From NCBI RefSeq assembly GCF_024345995.1, contig NZ_JAGQCE010000002.1:248001-312000 (forward strand): a stretch of DNA of 64,000 nucleotides, given 5' to 3'. The notes below the pieces were generated by a model. It saw only the letters and a program-made list of their open reading frames with translations, ran no database searches and had not been told where the DNA came from. The translations under genes and the position numbers were made by a program. This document shows positions 52,683-62,046 of the stretch, piece by piece; the stretch's first letter is position 1, and each line of letters starts with the position of its first letter. The stretch is from Synechococcus sp. Cruz-7E5. Its GTDB lineage: Bacteria; Cyanobacteriota; Cyanobacteriia; PCC-6307; Cyanobiaceae.

Positions 52683-53267
52683 ATGGCGCAGCGCCCTTCG
52701 TTCTCCTGGCTTCTCTCTGCGCAACGGGGCATGCTCGGCCTGCTGCTGGGAACCCTGCTGCTGCTGGGTGGCCTGAGCGGTTGCAGCGCGGCGGCGGCCG
52801 GGCTGAACTCCTTTCAGAGCCCGGACGGGCGCTATGCCTTCCTCTATCCAACCGGCTGGACCCGGGTGGCGGTGAGCAACGGCCCCCAGGTCGTGTTTCA
52901 CGATCTGATCAACAGCGATGAGACCCTCAGCCTGGTGATCTCGGACGTGAACGCCACCAACGAACTGGAATCTCTAGGAAGTGCCGTTGCGGTGGGCGAG
53001 AAGCTCGGTCGCATCGTGATCGCCCCGGAGGGCAGCGGCCGTGAGGCCGAGCTTGTGGAGGCAAGCGAGCGCGAGGACGGCGGCCATACCTTCTATGACC
53101 TCGAATATGCGGTTCACCTCTCCGACCGCGACCGCCATGAGCTGGCCACTGTGGTGGTCGACCGCGGTCGCCTCTACACGCTCGCGGCAAGCACCAATGA
53201 ACTGCGCTGGCCGAAAGTGAAGGACCTTTTCCGCAATGTGATCACCTCCTTCACCCTGCAGATCTGA
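52683..53267 (+). CDS. PsbP-family photosystem II lipoprotein (CyanoP-like)
   Basis: 194 residues. A lipoprotein signal with lipobox LSGC (GTLLLLGGLSGCSAAAAG) leads to a PsbP domain: NSFQSPDGRYAFLYPTGWTR, VVFHDLINSDETLSLVISDV and ending WPKVKDLFRNVITSFTLQ. CyanoP sits on the thylakoid lumen face and assists photosystem II assembly. ATG 52683 is in front of the signal. It diverges from recR, with about 90 bases between. Confidence 0.92.
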   Translation: MAQRPSFSWLLSAQRGMLGLLLGTLLLLGGLSGCSAAAAGLNSFQSPDGRYAFLYPTGWTRVAVSNGPQVVFHDLINSDETLSLVISDVNATNELESLGSAVAVGEKLGRIVIAPEGSGREAELVEASEREDGGHTFYDLEYAVHLSDRDRHELATVVVDRGRLYTLAASTNELRWPKVKDLFRNVITSFTLQI

Positions 53268-53271
53268 CGCC

Positions 53272-54444
53272 TTGGCCGATGTGCTGGTGATCGGCGCTGG
53301 CCTGGCCGGCTCCCTGGTGGCCCTGGCCCTGGCCGATCGAGGTGCAGCTGTGGAGCTGCTGGATCCAGGTCAAGGGTGTTCTGCCACCAACCTGAGCTAT
53401 GGCGGAGTGCCCTGGTGGGCCGGAGCCCCAGGCCCGATGGACCAGCTGATGGCTTCAGCCCCAGCGGCCTGGCGGCACTTGGAGCAGCGCCATGGTCCCC
53501 TGGGCTGGAGCCCTTGTTCGCTGCGGCTGCACTGGAGCGATGCCGAAACCGAAGCAGCGGCGGCTGCAGGGGAAGTGGCTTTCGCTAATTCAGGGCTGGA
53601 TCAGACCCTGGCCCGGGTGGAGGCTCTGGCGCGCCGCCATCTGGGGGCCGACCAGGTGGAGCGGCTGGAGGCCTCGCCTGCCTCGGGGGGGCGGAGGGTG
53701 CTGCGGCTGGACTACGGCCGCATCGACAGCCGCCAGCTGTCGCTGACCCTGCCCCAGGCCCTGGAGCGGGCCGGGGTGCGGCGGCGATGGGGCCGTTGCG
53801 AGCCGCTGCAGGCCGGAAAGCTGCCAGCAAGTCAGGTGGTGCTGGCCGCCGGGGCCGGCTGCCGGGCCCTCTGGCCGGCCTTGCCGGATCGGCTGAGGGT
53901 GAGCTGGGCCGGGGTGCTGCAGCTGGATGACGGCTCACTCAGCCGCGAGCTGCTGAACACCTCCGCGCTTACCCAGCCCAACGACATCCTCATGCCGCTC
54001 TTCGCCCAGCGTCAGGGTCTCGAGCAACGGGCTGATCAGATCGAGCGGCCGGAATGGGTCGTCGATGCGGGCCTGGCCCCCTGCGGTGAGGGGCTGCTGC
54101 TGGGGCAGACCAGCCTGATCAGGCCGGGAACGGCCTGTGGTGCCTCGCCTCAGGCGGCATCACTGGAGCTGGGGCTGCGCCAGGCTCTGGGACGGATCGA
54201 TCCCCGACTTGGCCAGGTGCCAGCCAGCTTCCATCAGGTGCCAGTGAGCTTCAGCAGCAGCGGATCGCCACTGGCTGGGCCAGTGGCGGGGGCCGCTGGC
54301 CTCTGGTTGTTCGCCGGTCTGAGCAGCCCCTTCGCCCTGGCACCTGGCCTGGCTGGGGTGCTGGCGGAAGCCCTCAGCGGCGATCCTGGGGCGCTTGAGC
54401 GGCTGCCGGGGGCCACAGAGGAGGCCAATCCCGGCTGGGACTGA
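53272..54444 (+). CDS. FAD-dependent oxidoreductase (DAO superfamily)
   Basis: 390 residues. The N-terminal dinucleotide fold VLVIGAGLAGSLVALALADR binds FAD; a second motif, SQVVLAAGAGCRALWPALP, and the C-terminal GAAGLWLFAGLSSPFALAPG match glycine/D-amino-acid oxidase-like enzymes. The substrate is unknown. TTG 53272 lies four bases after the PsbP stop; a shared transcript is likely. Confidence 0.87.
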   Translation: MADVLVIGAGLAGSLVALALADRGAAVELLDPGQGCSATNLSYGGVPWWAGAPGPMDQLMASAPAAWRHLEQRHGPLGWSPCSLRLHWSDAETEAAAAAGEVAFANSGLDQTLARVEALARRHLGADQVERLEASPASGGRRVLRLDYGRIDSRQLSLTLPQALERAGVRRRWGRCEPLQAGKLPASQVVLAAGAGCRALWPALPDRLRVSWAGVLQLDDGSLSRELLNTSALTQPNDILMPLFAQRQGLEQRADQIERPEWVVDAGLAPCGEGLLLGQTSLIRPGTACGASPQAASLELGLRQALGRIDPRLGQVPASFHQVPVSFSSSGSPLAGPVAGAAGLWLFAGLSSPFALAPGLAGVLAEALSGDPGALERLPGATEEANPGWD

Positions 54445-54447
54445 GAC

Positions 54448-55362
54448 TCAGAACAGGAAGCGCTGGCGGCCCTGGCTTTCAACCGGCGTGGCGTTGATCG
54501 CTTCCACATCGCCGGGTGGCCAGTCAGCCTCCCAGTAGCTGATGCCGTTCAGATCGAAGGGCCGGCCGCTCAGGCGCTCCGCATCGAAGCGGGTGGTGGC
54601 CATGGCCGTGATCAGCCCGCCGATCTCCATCGGCCCCAGATCCGTTTGGAGGTCCTGGCCGGCAGCTGCGATCAGGCTGGGCAGACGCACCAGGTTCTCG
54701 GGGCGCGTCAGTTTGCTGAACAGGGCGGTCAGCACGAGCTTCTGGCGATCGATCCGGCCGATGTCACCCTCCTCATCGTGGCGCCAGCGCAGGAAGCCCT
54801 CCAGATCGCGGCCCTTGAGGGTCTGCAGGCCCGGCTGAAGGTCGATGTAGAGGCCCTGGCTGTTGTCGACGTAGTACATGCGCTTGGGCACGTTCACCTC
54901 GACACCGCCGAGCACATCGCCCATGCGGCGGATCGCCCCCAGATTCACCACCAGGTGATGGTTGATCGGACGTCCCAGGCGCTCAGAGAGTTCCTGCTTG
55001 ACCGCATCGGCTCCCCCGTAGGCGTAAAGGGCGTTGGCTTTGATGCCGCCGTAACGAGCTGAGTCGATGTAGGTGTCTCTCGGCACCTGGGTGACATGAG
55101 TGACCCCGTTCTCGATGCGGATCGAGAACATCACATCGGTGTTGCCGCCGCCAACGTCGCTGCCAAGCACCAGAACATCGGTTCCCGGTGCCCCCCAGGC
55201 GGCGAAGGGATTGCTGAGCTGGCCGGTGAGCTTGGCGGTATGGGAGGCCCAGTCATCGGGCAGGAACGAAGCCAAAGGGCCGGAGAGGGCCAGACCGCCT
55301 CCCAGACCCAGCAGCATCGCCAGAACGATGGGCAGAGGGCGGGATCGTTGGCTGGAGGTCAT
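54448..55362 (-). CDS. LytR-CpsA-Psr (LCP) family protein
   Basis: 304 residues. An N-terminal membrane anchor (LPIVLAMLLGLGGGLALSGP) precedes the LCP domain: VLVLGSDVGGGNTDVMFSIR, VPRDTYIDSARYGGIKANAL, GLQTLKGRDLEGFLRWRHDE and GDIGRIDRQK, with the conserved Arg/Asp residues that bind polyprenyl pyrophosphate. LCP enzymes transfer lipid-linked polysaccharides to the cell wall. ATG 55362 is chosen; GTG 55395 is possible. Confidence 0.9.
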   Translation of the reverse strand: MTSSQRSRPLPIVLAMLLGLGGGLALSGPLASFLPDDWASHTAKLTGQLSNPFAAWGAPGTDVLVLGSDVGGGNTDVMFSIRIENGVTHVTQVPRDTYIDSARYGGIKANALYAYGGADAVKQELSERLGRPINHHLVVNLGAIRRMGDVLGGVEVNVPKRMYYVDNSQGLYIDLQPGLQTLKGRDLEGFLRWRHDEEGDIGRIDRQKLVLTALFSKLTRPENLVRLPSLIAAAGQDLQTDLGPMEIGGLITAMATTRFDAERLSGRPFDLNGISYWEADWPPGDVEAINATPVESQGRQRFLF

Positions 55363-55578
55363 CGGGACCGAAGGGTGTTGGCGCTTCAAGATCACAGCGG
55401 CGAAACTGTCGTTGAGACGACGGGGAGCCGGTTGGGGGCGTGGTCTGAAGCGCAGGGCATGAACGTTGGCGACGAAGGGGAAGGCCCTTTGTCACGTTGA
55501 TGAAACCTTATTTCATCTTGGCCGATCGGATCTCTTTTGCCCCAGGGCGGCTTGTTCCAGTTTCCTGGCTGGAAGAGC

Positions 55579-56220
55579 TCAGGTCGCGGGCGGTCCCCCC
55601 TGGCCAGTCTGGCCGCGCACGAGCCGTCTTGCCTCGGGCAGGGCGGGGCTCAGGTCCATGGAACCGAAGGCGGGCAGATTCTGGCGACGCAACCAGCTGC
55701 CCCAATGGAACTCGAGGAAGGGCACCTGGGGCTGGGCGCGGATCAGCCCCTCCTGCTTCAGTTTCCAGACCAGGCTGCGGAAGGGGTCGTCCTGCAGGCC
55801 GCCCAGGTCCATCGGCAGGCGCTCGGGCGGCAGGGGCCCCCGGCCTTCGCTGTCACGCAGATAGAGCCAACCGCGGCGGTTCAGTTCCTCCAGACAGTGG
55901 GTGCGACTGGCTCCCTCCAGTTCCAGCACGACCGAGCAGAAGGCCGTGGAGCAGGAATCCACTTCAACCAGGGCCCGCAGCCGGTGGTGACGATCGATCA
56001 TCCAGTACTCCCCGGCACTGCTGACCGCCACAGGCACTGGCCGGGTGCGCAGGTAGCGGAGCCGCTCTGCCGCCGTTTCCCTGGCGAAATCCCTGGCCCT
56101 GGAGCGTACTTCCGCCAGACCAAGGCAGAGCTGGGTGGGCTGCAGCCTGCTGATCGGCAGCTCCAGCAGATCCTGCCGGGCCAGCGGCGGCAACTCGAAG
56201 GGACCGGATGTCTGGGCCAT
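55579..56220 (-). CDS. ParB-like nuclease family protein (ParBc_2)
   Basis: 213 residues. LPISRLQPTQLCLGLAEVRS, EYWMIDRHHRLRALVEV and LQDDPFRSLVWKLKQEGLIR match the putative ParB-like nuclease family PF08857. The DRHH motif is the family's likely active site. The role is unknown; it is not the chromosome-partition ParB and has no parA beside it. Confidence 0.8.
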   Translation of the reverse strand: MAQTSGPFELPPLARQDLLELPISRLQPTQLCLGLAEVRSRARDFARETAAERLRYLRTRPVPVAVSSAGEYWMIDRHHRLRALVEVDSCSTAFCSVVLELEGASRTHCLEELNRRGWLYLRDSEGRGPLPPERLPMDLGGLQDDPFRSLVWKLKQEGLIRAQPQVPFLEFHWGSWLRRQNLPAFGSMDLSPALPEARRLVRGQTGQGGPPAT

Positions 56221-56277
56221 GGGCGAGGGCCCGCCGCCGCTGGCGACCTGAAATCAATTCACCCCATGCTGGTGCAT

Positions 56278-58074
56278 TCAGGCCAGGAGTGCCTCGTCTT
56301 CACGGAGGCCGGCCTGGACCCGCCAGAGCCGGGCGTAGGCTCCGCCGCGTCGCAGCAGCTCGTCGTGGCGACCTTGCTCGACGATCCGGCCTTGCTCCAT
56401 CACCACGATTTGATCGGCGTGACGCACGGTGCTGAGTCGGTGGGCGATCACCAGGGTGGTGCGCTCAGCGGTGATCAGTTCCAGTGAGCGCTGGATCGCC
56501 GCCTCCGTTTCGTTGTCGACGGCGGCGGTGGCTTCATCGAGGATCAGGACGGGCGGATTCTTGAGAATGGCCCGGGCCAGGGCGATGCGTTGGCGTTGGC
56601 CTCCCGAGAGCCTCTGCCCCCGCTCCCCCACCACGGTGTCGTACCCCTGGGGAAGCGCTTCGATGAAGCCACTGGCTTCGGCCAGGGCCGCGGCTCGCGC
56701 AATCGCGGTGTGGCTGGCGGCAAAACTGCCGTAGGCGATGTTCTCTCTCACGGTGCCGTGAAAGAGGAACACCTCCTGGCTCACCAGGCCGATGGCATGG
56801 CGCAGGTCGCCCAGCTGCAGCTCCTGAATCGGCTGCTCATCCAGCAGGATCTCGCCCTGCTGCACGTCATAAAGCCGCAACAGCAGTTTCACCAGGGTGC
56901 TCTTCCCGGAGCCGGTGGCACCGACGATGCCCACCGTGTTTCCAGCTGGAACCGCCAGGGAGAAGTTGACCAGCAGGGGCTCCCGGCCCGCGTAGCCAAA
57001 GCTCACCGAGCGGAACTCGATGGCGCCGCGCACGCCGGCCAGGGGGAGGGGCCTCTCGCCGCCTGGGATCGTGATCGGGGTTTCCAGCAGATCCATCACC
57101 CGGTTGCTTGAGGCCATGGCCCGCTGATAGTCGTCAAGCGTGCGGCCCAGGGTGGTGAGGGGCCACAACAGCCGCTGGGTGATGAACACCAGAAAGCTGT
57201 AGGAACCTACGGCGATTGTGCCCCTCCAGGCCTGAAGTCCACCAATCACCAGGATCGCCAGGAAGGCGAAAAGTATGGCGAATCGGATCAGGGGAATGAA
57301 GGCAGCCGACAGACGGATGGCCCGCTGGTTGCTTATTCTGTAGGCCGCACTCTGGCCCCGGATTCTCTCCAGTTCCCAGGCCTCGGCGGCATAACTCTTG
57401 ATCGTGAGCATGCCGCCGAGATTGTTAGAGAGGCTGCTGTTGAGATCGCCAGCTCGTTCGCGGACGTCGCGGTAGCGGGGAGCCAAGCGTTTCTGGAACA
57501 GAATCGAGCCCCAGAGAATCACTGGAATGGGCAGAAAGGCCACACCTGCCACACCAGGAGAGATGGCCGTCATCACACCACCAACGGCCAGCACCGTGGT
57601 GATCAGCTGCAGCAGTTCGTTGGCGCCGTGGTCGAGAAAACGCTCGAGTTGATTGATGTCGTCGTTCAGGACTGCCATCAGCCGGCCGCTGCTGCCGGCC
57701 TCGAAGAACGCCATCTCCAACTGCTGCAGGTGGCCATAGGTCTCCAACCTCAGCTCGTGTTGCATGGTCTGGGCAAGGTTGCGCCAGAGCACCCCGTAGA
57801 GGTACTCGAACAGAGATTCGGCGCTCCAGATCACAAAGGAGGCCACCGCCAGGGCCGTGAGCTGGGAGGGGACCGTCCTGAGCCCCAGGTCCGCCAGCCA
57901 GGAGGTCTGCTGACGTACCACCACATCCACTGCCAGGCCGATCAGCACCGGTGGGGCCAGATCGAACAGTTTGTTCAGCACCGAGCAGCTTGAGGCCAGC
58001 CAGATGAGCCGGCGGTGGGGCCTCAGGGCCTGCAGAAGGCGGCTGATCGGTGTGCGCACACTCTGGTGGGCCAT
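56278..58074 (-). CDS. ABC exporter with fused permease and ATPase
   Basis: 598 residues. Six membrane helices (1-320) with the ENDIN-like NDDINQLERFLDHGANEL region, then an ATPase domain: Walker A GATGSGKSTLVKLL, signature LSGGQRQRIALARAIL, Walker B VLILDEATAAVDNET, H-loop VIAHRLSTVRHAD. It is a homodimeric exporter of the MsbA/multidrug type. The substrate is unknown. Confidence 0.93.
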   Translation of the reverse strand: MAHQSVRTPISRLLQALRPHRRLIWLASSCSVLNKLFDLAPPVLIGLAVDVVVRQQTSWLADLGLRTVPSQLTALAVASFVIWSAESLFEYLYGVLWRNLAQTMQHELRLETYGHLQQLEMAFFEAGSSGRLMAVLNDDINQLERFLDHGANELLQLITTVLAVGGVMTAISPGVAGVAFLPIPVILWGSILFQKRLAPRYRDVRERAGDLNSSLSNNLGGMLTIKSYAAEAWELERIRGQSAAYRISNQRAIRLSAAFIPLIRFAILFAFLAILVIGGLQAWRGTIAVGSYSFLVFITQRLLWPLTTLGRTLDDYQRAMASSNRVMDLLETPITIPGGERPLPLAGVRGAIEFRSVSFGYAGREPLLVNFSLAVPAGNTVGIVGATGSGKSTLVKLLLRLYDVQQGEILLDEQPIQELQLGDLRHAIGLVSQEVFLFHGTVRENIAYGSFAASHTAIARAAALAEASGFIEALPQGYDTVVGERGQRLSGGQRQRIALARAILKNPPVLILDEATAAVDNETEAAIQRSLELITAERTTLVIAHRLSTVRHADQIVVMEQGRIVEQGRHDELLRRGGAYARLWRVQAGLREDEALLA

Positions 58075-58485
58075 GAATTCAGGCGGCTGGGCGGCGGCCG
58101 GAAGGGCCAGAGGCCATTAAAAGGGGCCAGCCGCCCGAATTGATGGGACCCATCCCTTCCGTGCGGCTTGGAAGGAAGGAGTGATCGCCGACGTCAATGC
58201 CTTGGGCTTTTCAGGGACTGCCCCGCTCCGGAGTGGATCGGATGCGGGTCCCACGGGGCTGAGGGTTGTATGCCCTGAAGCCTCGAATGGGCGGAGATGA
58301 TACATCGGTGAGACACCCACAAACGCTGTCTCCATTGCAGTGCTGTGGTCCAGGACACAGGTTGAGGCTTGCGCTGCAGCCCCTTTGGCCTGGTGATGGG
58401 TGATCAGGTCTTGATGGCGAAGCGTGAAGTGAAGTGGAAGCAAATCCAAGGGATGGAGCTGGGCATGGTGGGATGACCCAATGTC
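58075..58485. other. 411-base intergenic region with nothing recognised
   Basis: No convincing coding frame (the minus-strand frame 58117-58449 has no recognisable features), no tRNA and no strong hairpin. It should contain the promoter of the ABC exporter. Confidence 0.4.
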
Positions 58486-58515
58486 ATGAAATCAAGACGA
58501 AATGATCCCGAAGCA

Positions 58516-58716
58516 ATGGCTGCCCCCATTCCCTGGAGCCTCGCCTGGTGTGAGGACGGTGAGCTCGCTCCCCAAGATCGCTTCGATCTCCTGCAGACCC
58601 TGGTGCTCTGCGAGACCCCGGAGGTTCAACTCAGTCTGATCAGCGCCATCGAGACGCTCTCCTTGCAGCAGGTGAGCGTTCTGGGGACCGATGGAGTCAC
58701 CGGTCTGTGCTCCTGA
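58516..58716 (+). CDS. Small conserved hypothetical protein, 66 residues
   Basis: MAAPIPWSLAWCEDGELAPQ, then DRFDLLQTLVLCETPEVQLS and LISAIETLSLQQVSVL. Soluble and helical; no family recognised. ATG 58516 is preceded by CGAAG; ATG 58486 would add ten basic residues. Confidence 0.55.
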   Translation: MAAPIPWSLAWCEDGELAPQDRFDLLQTLVLCETPEVQLSLISAIETLSLQQVSVLGTDGVTGLCS

Positions 58717-58756
58717 GCCTGGATCCGGGTTCCTGAGGCTGGATCTTTGTCGGACC

Positions 58757-59056
58757 TCAGAGGCTGTAGCGAGCCATGGTGCGCTGGCGGCAGGTGCTCT
58801 GGGCCACATCAAGGCCAGCACCCTGGTTGACCTGATCCACGAAACAGGAGCAGGCGAAGGTGCCAAGCCCTGGCGGGGGAACTTTGCGTGCGGCCTGAAA
58901 GGCGGCACTGACGGTGGCCAGACAGAATTTGCTTACCTGCTCATCCTTCTGGCCGCTGCTGGCAGAGGCCTTAAGCAGCGTCTCAGCCCCCACAGCCCCC
59001 GCGAGGGTCAGATCGACCAGACCTGCGAGGGCGAGGCTGGCCAGACGCGACATCAT
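58757..59056 (-). CDS. Exported cysteine-containing hypothetical protein
   Basis: 99 residues. A signal peptide (MMSRLASLALAGLVDLTLAG, then AVGAE) precedes a small domain with four cysteines: KFCLATVSAAFQAARK, GTFACSCFVDQVNQGAGLDV and AQSTCRQRTMARYSL. Paired disulfides in the periplasm are likely. No family recognised. Confidence 0.6.
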   Translation of the reverse strand: MMSRLASLALAGLVDLTLAGAVGAETLLKASASSGQKDEQVSKFCLATVSAAFQAARKVPPPGLGTFACSCFVDQVNQGAGLDVAQSTCRQRTMARYSL

Positions 59057-59157
59057 CCCGATTGAGCTGGAGAGAGTGCGCTGGCCGTTGGCCGCAGTGC
59101 TGGAGATCAATGACATGGAGGGGCAAAGAGAACGCCGGATCGACGTGCGGGCCTTGC

Positions 59158-61098
59158 TCAGGCGTTGTGCCGGGTGATCTGAAGCTCTTTGTTCATCACA
59201 CGCAGGCAGCGCAGAGCGCTGAAGACATCCTCGGGCATCCCACTGGGAAGATCCACAGTGCTGTGCGTGTCGAAGATCTGGATGCGGCCGATGCTGCGGC
59301 CGTTCAGGCCAGCTTCGTTGGCGATGGCACCAACGATGTTGCCGGGCTTGACCCTGTCTTGCCAGCCCACCTCAATCCGGAACCTCTCCATGTCGGCATC
59401 CGGAGGTGTGGAGGCTTCCATGCGGCTGCCGCCAGCACGGGATGGTGAGCGGCGATCACCGTGGCGGTCGTCTTCGCCGCTGCGCTGGCGTTCCCGGCTG
59501 GGGGTGGGTTGGCGCCAGGTTTCGGTGCCTTGCACCAGCAAGGGGCGGTCGCCCACGGCCAGTTGCAGGGCGGCCAGGGCCAGCTGCTCGGGGGTGGCGC
59601 TGATCTCGCTGCCCACTCGCTGCAGGATCTCGCTGAGAAGGGCCAGTTCCTGCTCCTCGGAGCGAGGTGTTGCCACCAGGGCGGTAAGGCGCTCGCGCAG
59701 GCGGTCGAGCCGGCTCTGGTTGATGTCGGAGTTGGTGGGCACCTCCATGGGGGTGATGGCTTTGCCCACGGCCCGCTCCAGTCCGCCCAGGAAACGGCGC
59801 TCCCGGGGGGTGAGGAAGAGGATCGCGTCCCCCTTGCGGCCCGCACGGCCGGTGCGGCCGATGCGGTGGACATAGGCTTCGGTGTCGAAGGGGATGTCGT
59901 AGTTGATCACCAGAGTGATCCGATCCACATCCAGCCCCCGGGCAGCCACGTCAGTGGCCACGAGCACGTTCACCTGACCGCTGCGCAGCCGCTCCACCGT
60001 GCGCTCCCGCTGGTTCTGGGGCACATCCCCGTTGAGCACGGCCACGTCGTAGCCCTGCTGCTCGAGAGCCTCGGAGACGGTGAGGGTGATCGCCTTGGTG
60101 CGGGCGAAAATGATCACCCCTTCGCTGCTCTCAGCCTCCAGCACTCGCGTGAGGGCCTCCAGCTTCTGGGCGCCATGCACCACCAGATGGCGCTGGCGGA
60201 TTGTGCTGTTTTCCGCACCCTTCTGCTGGATGGTGACTTCAGCGGGGTTCTGCAGATACTTGCGCGAGAGTCTGCGGATCTCAGAAGGCATGGTGGCTGA
60301 GAAGAGCACAACCTGCCGCTGCTCCGGCAGCTGCTCAAGCACCCACTCAACGTCATCGATGAAGCCCATGCGCAGCATTTCATCGGCCTCGTCGAGCACC
60401 AGGCAGCGCAGTCCGGAGAGATCCAGAGTTCCCTGGCGCATGTGATCCATCACCCTCCCCGGGGTGCCCACCACGATCTGCACGCCCCGCTTGAGGCGAA
60501 CGATCTGGTCACGGAAATCAGCACCGCCGTAGATCGGCAGCACCCGCACCTGGGGGAGCTTGGCGGCGTAGCCGTTGAAGGCTTCTGCCACCTGAAGCGC
60601 CAGTTCACGGGTGGGGGTGAGCACCAGCACCTGAGGGGTGCGCTGCTGGGGATCGAGTCGCGCCAGCAGAGGCAGGGCGAAGGCGGCTGTCTTGCCGGTG
60701 CCGGTCTGGGCCTGGCCCACCAGGTCGCGGCCGAGCATCAGCTCAGGAATCGCGGCCTTCTGAATGGGAGAAGGGTTGCTGTAGCCGCACTCGGCGATGG
60801 CACTCAGAAGTTCAGCTCCCAGGCCAAATCCGGCGAACCCACCAGTGGCCGGTGCCTCCTCAGCAGCTTCGTCGGGCTGATCGAGCGGGCCGATCAAGGT
60901 CGATTCGACGGCAGTGGCTTCGGCTGACGGTTGCCCTTCGAGGGCACTCAGATCGACACAGCTGGAGAGTGGGCTGGGTTGGATGGAAGGGGTTGTGGTG
61001 ATGGGATCGCTCGCGATGGGTCGGATTGGGGATTGGGCGGGATGGTCGCTCAGGTCGATGGAGCACGCAAAGCTCTCGCTCGCGTAGTACTGGGTCAC
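59158..61098 (-). CDS. deaD: DEAD-box RNA helicase with DbpA-type RNA-binding domain
   Basis: About 646 residues. An acidic N-terminal region leads to the helicase core: Q motif GFGLGAELLSAIAECGYSNP, AQTGTGKT, PTRELALQ, LVLDEADEML, FSATMP, FARTKAITLTVSEALEQ, VATDVAARGLDVDRI, HRIGRTGRAGRKGD. The tail includes a DbpA-like RNA-recognition fold (ERFRIEVGWQDRVKPGNIVG). It unwinds RNA and in cyanobacteria the CrhR type responds to cold and redox. GTG 61098 is preferred; the frame runs up to 61245 through what looks like 5' leader. Confidence 0.92.
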   Translation of the reverse strand: MTQYYASESFACSIDLSDHPAQSPIRPIASDPITTTPSIQPSPLSSCVDLSALEGQPSAEATAVESTLIGPLDQPDEAAEEAPATGGFAGFGLGAELLSAIAECGYSNPSPIQKAAIPELMLGRDLVGQAQTGTGKTAAFALPLLARLDPQQRTPQVLVLTPTRELALQVAEAFNGYAAKLPQVRVLPIYGGADFRDQIVRLKRGVQIVVGTPGRVMDHMRQGTLDLSGLRCLVLDEADEMLRMGFIDDVEWVLEQLPEQRQVVLFSATMPSEIRRLSRKYLQNPAEVTIQQKGAENSTIRQRHLVVHGAQKLEALTRVLEAESSEGVIIFARTKAITLTVSEALEQQGYDVAVLNGDVPQNQRERTVERLRSGQVNVLVATDVAARGLDVDRITLVINYDIPFDTEAYVHRIGRTGRAGRKGDAILFLTPRERRFLGGLERAVGKAITPMEVPTNSDINQSRLDRLRERLTALVATPRSEEQELALLSEILQRVGSEISATPEQLALAALQLAVGDRPLLVQGTETWRQPTPSRERQRSGEDDRHGDRRSPSRAGGSRMEASTPPDADMERFRIEVGWQDRVKPGNIVGAIANEAGLNGRSIGRIQIFDTHSTVDLPSGMPEDVFSALRCLRVMNKELQITRHNA

Positions 61099-61241
61099 GA
61101 TGAGTTGATGGGGCCTTGGCCTGGGAGTTCCTTCAACGCAGGCCGGCAGGTACCCGTATCTCGCGGCCACAGGGCCTGAAAAAAGACTGCCTTGCCCTTT
61201 ATCAAAGGGTGAGTAGTTATCGTAACACCACGCCTGGAAGC
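61099..61241 (-). promoter_or_regulatory. Putative 5' leader of the DEAD-box helicase gene
   Basis: The stretch is open in the helicase frame, but the implied residues look non-coding. On the minus strand a TACGATAACT-type -10-like sequence lies near 61215, and an AT-rich AAAAAAG stretch follows. A long leader is known for cyanobacterial crhR; the assignment here is tentative. Confidence 0.35.
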
Positions 61242-61649
61242 TCACATTCGAGGCGGGTGCTCGACCAGGTGATCAACCAGGTGTTCAACCGATCGCCCGT
61301 AGTCATCCGCGAAGCGCTCGATGTCCTCGTCAGTGAGGTCGATGCCCCGTTGCACTTCCACGATCATCAGCCCCAGGTCTCCGGCGCTGGCCCGGTGCAT
61401 GGCCAGGGTGGGGATCGTCAGGCTGACGCCTGGAGCAGCGTTCAGCTGATTGCCCTCGCATTCCAGGATTCCGTCACCCTCGACGACCACCCAGTGTTCG
61501 CTGCGGTGGTGATGGCGTTGAAGACTGATGCGGCTGGAGGGATTCAGCCACAGTCGCTTGATCAGGTAACCCTGGGCAGTGGCGAGGGTTTCGAACCAGC
61601 CCCAGGGGCGTTCGCTGCGTAGCTCGCCTCCTGCGCCGGATTCGGTCAT
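61242..61649 (-). CDS. Mannose-6-phosphate isomerase-type cupin protein
   Basis: 135 residues. RPWGWFETLATAQGYLIKRL, SSRISLQRHHHRSEHWVVVE and ECEGNQLNAAPGVSLTIPTL match the C-terminal cupin of type II phosphomannose isomerases, with the metal-binding HHHRSEHW cluster. As a stand-alone cupin it probably isomerises mannose-6-phosphate, feeding GDP-mannose for surface sugars. Confidence 0.88.
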   Translation of the reverse strand: MTESGAGGELRSERPWGWFETLATAQGYLIKRLWLNPSSRISLQRHHHRSEHWVVVEGDGILECEGNQLNAAPGVSLTIPTLAMHRASAGDLGLMIVEVQRGIDLTDEDIERFADDYGRSVEHLVDHLVEHPPRM

Positions 61650-61655
61650 CGCTGA

Positions 61656-61877
61656 TCAGCCAAAGGCGGCTGGTTTCCAGGCCTGAGCTCTGGCCTGGCT
61701 GATTTCTGCGATCTTGTCGTGGGCGTGCAGACGGCGCTGAATCTGGTTGGTGCAGCCCTGCCAGGTGGGTGGGGTGGTGCTGGCGTCGAAGCAGGCTTCG
61801 CTGCGGTCATCGAGCATGCGGCCCAGAGTCGGCTCCTCTCCCTGGGGTCCCGGCAACAGAAGGTAGTAGCGGATCAT
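61656..61877 (-). CDS. Small conserved hypothetical protein
   Basis: 73 residues from ATG 61877 (MIRYYLLLPGPQGEEPTLGR). It holds MLDDRSEACFDASTTPPTWQ and ends in a basic helix. No family recognised. It precedes the cupin gene by six bases and is probably co-transcribed. Confidence 0.6.
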   Translation of the reverse strand: MIRYYLLLPGPQGEEPTLGRMLDDRSEACFDASTTPPTWQGCTNQIQRRLHAHDKIAEISQARAQAWKPAAFG

Positions 61878-62046
61878 CCGGACCGGGCTTGGGACAGTTC
61901 CAGTCTGTCTCATGGCGGCGGGGGTGTGAGTGTCGAGGTGCCTGGCTCAACGCTCCGCAGCAACGGACGCCTGGCGCCTCTGTAGCAACGGCTTCATCTA
62001 AGGGGATGCCTGCCTACTTGGATGACTGCCAGAAACATGGTTCTTC

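Noticed and set aside
55579-56220. Chromosome-partition ParB
   Set aside because: Belongs to the ParBc_2 nuclease-like family; no HTH domain, parS site or parA.
58117-58449. 110-codon minus-strand frame between the ABC exporter and the next small gene
   Set aside because: No protein-like features; adjoining sequence looks intergenic.
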